From a virus, in IMG/VR virus record IMGVR_UViG_3300048908_000034, positions 1-31,285 of that record: 31,285 nt of DNA. One strand, 5' to 3'. This document shows, piece after piece, positions 30,362 through 31,285 of the stretch (the first letter of the stretch is position 1; each line of letters opens with the position of its first letter). The position numbers were made by a program, and so were the translations under genes. The notes below the pieces were generated by a model. It ran no database searches and was not told the origin of the DNA. It saw only the letters and a list, made by a program, of their open reading frames with translations.

Positions 30362-30571
30362 TCAGATGTCGTTTTCGGCCTTGTCGGTCGGAGCGAACAG
30401 CGCATCGAGTGTCTGGACCGCCTTGTCGTGGAAGTCCGCGCGTTCGTGTAAAGTGCGGCGCCCATGCTTCGTGAATGCGATATGGGCCCGTTGCCGATAG
30501 TGCTCCGCTTCCCTCCAGTGCCAGCGGCGGAGAGAGCGGAGCCGCCCTAGGTTGATACCGTAGAATTCCAT
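30362..30571 (-). CDS. Small basic hypothetical protein, 69 aa
   Basis: I do not recognise this protein. It has 69 residues and is rich in Arg and His, with no membrane segment. It starts at an ATG 6 bases after the helicase stop and ends just before the terminator at 30299-30352, so it is probably the last gene of the helicase operon. An overlapping frame of 126 codons covers the same DNA and the end of the helicase gene, but lacks this spacing and is judged a shadow. The position next to a helicase suggests a DNA-related accessory role, but nothing in the sequence shows it. Confidence 0.6.
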   Translation of the reverse strand: MEFYGINLGRLRSLRRWHWREAEHYRQRAHIAFTKHGRRTLHERADFHDKAVQTLDALFAPTDKAENDI

Positions 30572-30577
30572 GATACC

Positions 30578-31285
30578 TCACTTTGCAGCCAAGACAACGT
30601 GCTTTGAGGCACGCGTCAATGCAACATACATCATGCGGGCACGGTCCGGACACCGATACACAGAGGACCAATCGACGAACGAAATGTCGTACGTAGACCC
30701 CTGCGACTTGTGGACCGTGTTCGAATAGCAGTGGCGCAGCGGCGCCAGCTTGTTGAGCGGCTTCCGCAGCTCGAGCAGCTTGCGGACCTCGGACTCCGGC
30801 TTGCCCTCCCGGCGCATTTGCCAGATCGAATTCGTCAGCTCTTGGTGGACTTGTGCAGCATGACGCGCGTCGAGCGCGACATCGAGCTCGTAATCCCGGA
30901 CACCGACCTTGTACGTCACCACACCGCAGGCCAGCGTCGGATTGATCGTGCAGCTCTTCACTTCGAGGATCTCGCCGTTATAGAGCATGTCCGTTTCTTC
31001 CGAGGCCGGATCGGTGTTCGGCAACTCGAAGGTTTCATTCACGAGCACGCGCTCGCCGATTCCGAAGAGCTCGTCGTTCGGAAAGAGTGCGTTGTGCATG
31101 ATCGCATTGTGCGCGTCGACGTCGGCGTTCGTGAACGCGACGATGCGCCCGTCCATCCCCTTCTGGTACGCCGTGAGGGCCCAGTCGTACAGCTTCCCCA
31201 TCTTGATCACAGAGAGCTGGCCCGAACTGTCGCGGAATTCCATGAGGTCTTGCAGGATGAACGTCTGCCCGGACTGGATGCGTTC
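30578..31285 (-). CDS. Superfamily 1 DNA helicase (RecD/Dda-like), C-terminal part, 5' end outside window
   Basis: The reading frame stays open to the window edge, so the true start lies beyond base 31285 and the ATG at 31243 is internal. About 235 codons are visible. They carry the C-terminal half of an SF1 helicase: a segment IVAFTNADVDAHN, a small beta-barrel-like insert (GERVLVNE...LYNGEILEV), motif V (HKSQGSTYD) and motif VI (YVALTRASKHVVLA, with the arginine that contacts the nucleotide phosphate). This layout is typical of RecD2/Dda-like phage helicases that unwind DNA during replication or recombination. Walker A and B must lie outside the window. A 69-residue gene starts 6 bases after its stop and the pair ends at a strong terminator, so this is the tail of a separate replication operon. 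RecD-like versus Dda-like cannot be decided here. Confidence 0.9.
   Translation of the reverse strand, partial: ERIQSGQTFILQDLMEFRDSSGQLSVIKMGKLYDWALTAYQKGMDGRIVAFTNADVDAHNAIMHNALFPNDELFGIGERVLVNETFELPNTDPASEETDMLYNGEILEVKSCTINPTLACGVVTYKVGVRDYELDVALDARHAAQVHQELTNSIWQMRREGKPESEVRKLLELRKPLNKLAPLRHCYSNTVHKSQGSTYDISFVDWSSVYRCPDRARMMYVALTRASKHVVLAAK

Noticed and set aside
30291-30671. A 126-codon minus-strand frame over the helicase end and the 69-aa gene
   Set aside because: It crosses the terminator and overlaps the helicase coding sequence, and it has no support from spacing or motifs.
1-31285. tRNA genes, CRISPR arrays, insertion sequences, integrase or attachment sites
   Set aside because: I looked for cloverleaf-like patterns, spaced repeats, transposase motifs and integrase signatures and saw none. 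This is reading by eye, so weak cases may be missed.

Overview
The window is a continuous piece of a tailed double-stranded DNA phage genome (or prophage) with siphovirus gene content. Evidence is a terminase pair, DUF4055-type portal, Mu F-type minor head protein, scaffold, capsid, long tail tube protein, frameshifted tail chaperone and a 1066-residue tape measure. Every gene I can support lies on the minus strand, so transcription runs from high to low coordinates. The Rz/Rz1 spanin pair implies a Gram-negative host. Base composition is GC-rich. I cannot name the host genus or the phage genus from sequence reading alone.

Layout in transcription order. (1) 31285-30362: 3' end of a superfamily 1 helicase and a 69-residue protein, closed by a strong intrinsic terminator. 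(2) 30270-23971: four host-recognition or depolymerase-like proteins: a TIM-barrel glycosidase-like protein, a modular tail fibre, a right-handed beta-helix spike and an IPT/Ig-type adhesin. The first two each have a near-identical promoter-like element. (3) 23918-22428: small accessory genes (DUF3310-like, zinc ribbon, a 42-residue membrane protein, a PDDEXK nuclease). (4) 22354-20986: the lysis cassette, with a holin-like protein, a DUF5675 protein in the endolysin position, a 34-residue membrane ORF and Rz/Rz1. (5) 20884-13857: small and large terminase, portal, minor head protein, scaffold and capsid. The capsid gene has its own promoter and terminator. (6) 13798-10837: head-completion and connector genes. 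(7) 10829-4373: tail tube, terminator, G/GT chaperone with a GGGAAAC slippery site, gp10-like protein, tape measure and minor tail protein. (8) 4372-1: a 1251-residue multidomain spike inserted in the tail-tip operon, a DUF1833 protein and the start of an NlpC/P60-like gene cut by the window edge.

Genes are tightly packed, with many ATGA, GTGA or TTGA stop/start overlaps implying translational coupling. Several genes use GTG or TTG starts. No stretch longer than 300 bases lacks a gene; the longest candidate gaps are 23202-23415, 14916-15071 and 20885-20985, and all three hold inverted repeats or promoter-like signals.

The points most worth attention are two homologous beta-helix spikes at opposite ends of the virion module, a second domain shared between two adhesins, a TGATCA-rich promoter/operator family, unannotated tiny membrane ORFs in the lysis and accessory regions, a DUF5675 protein as the only endolysin candidate, and mutually exclusive hairpins at 23367-23407.
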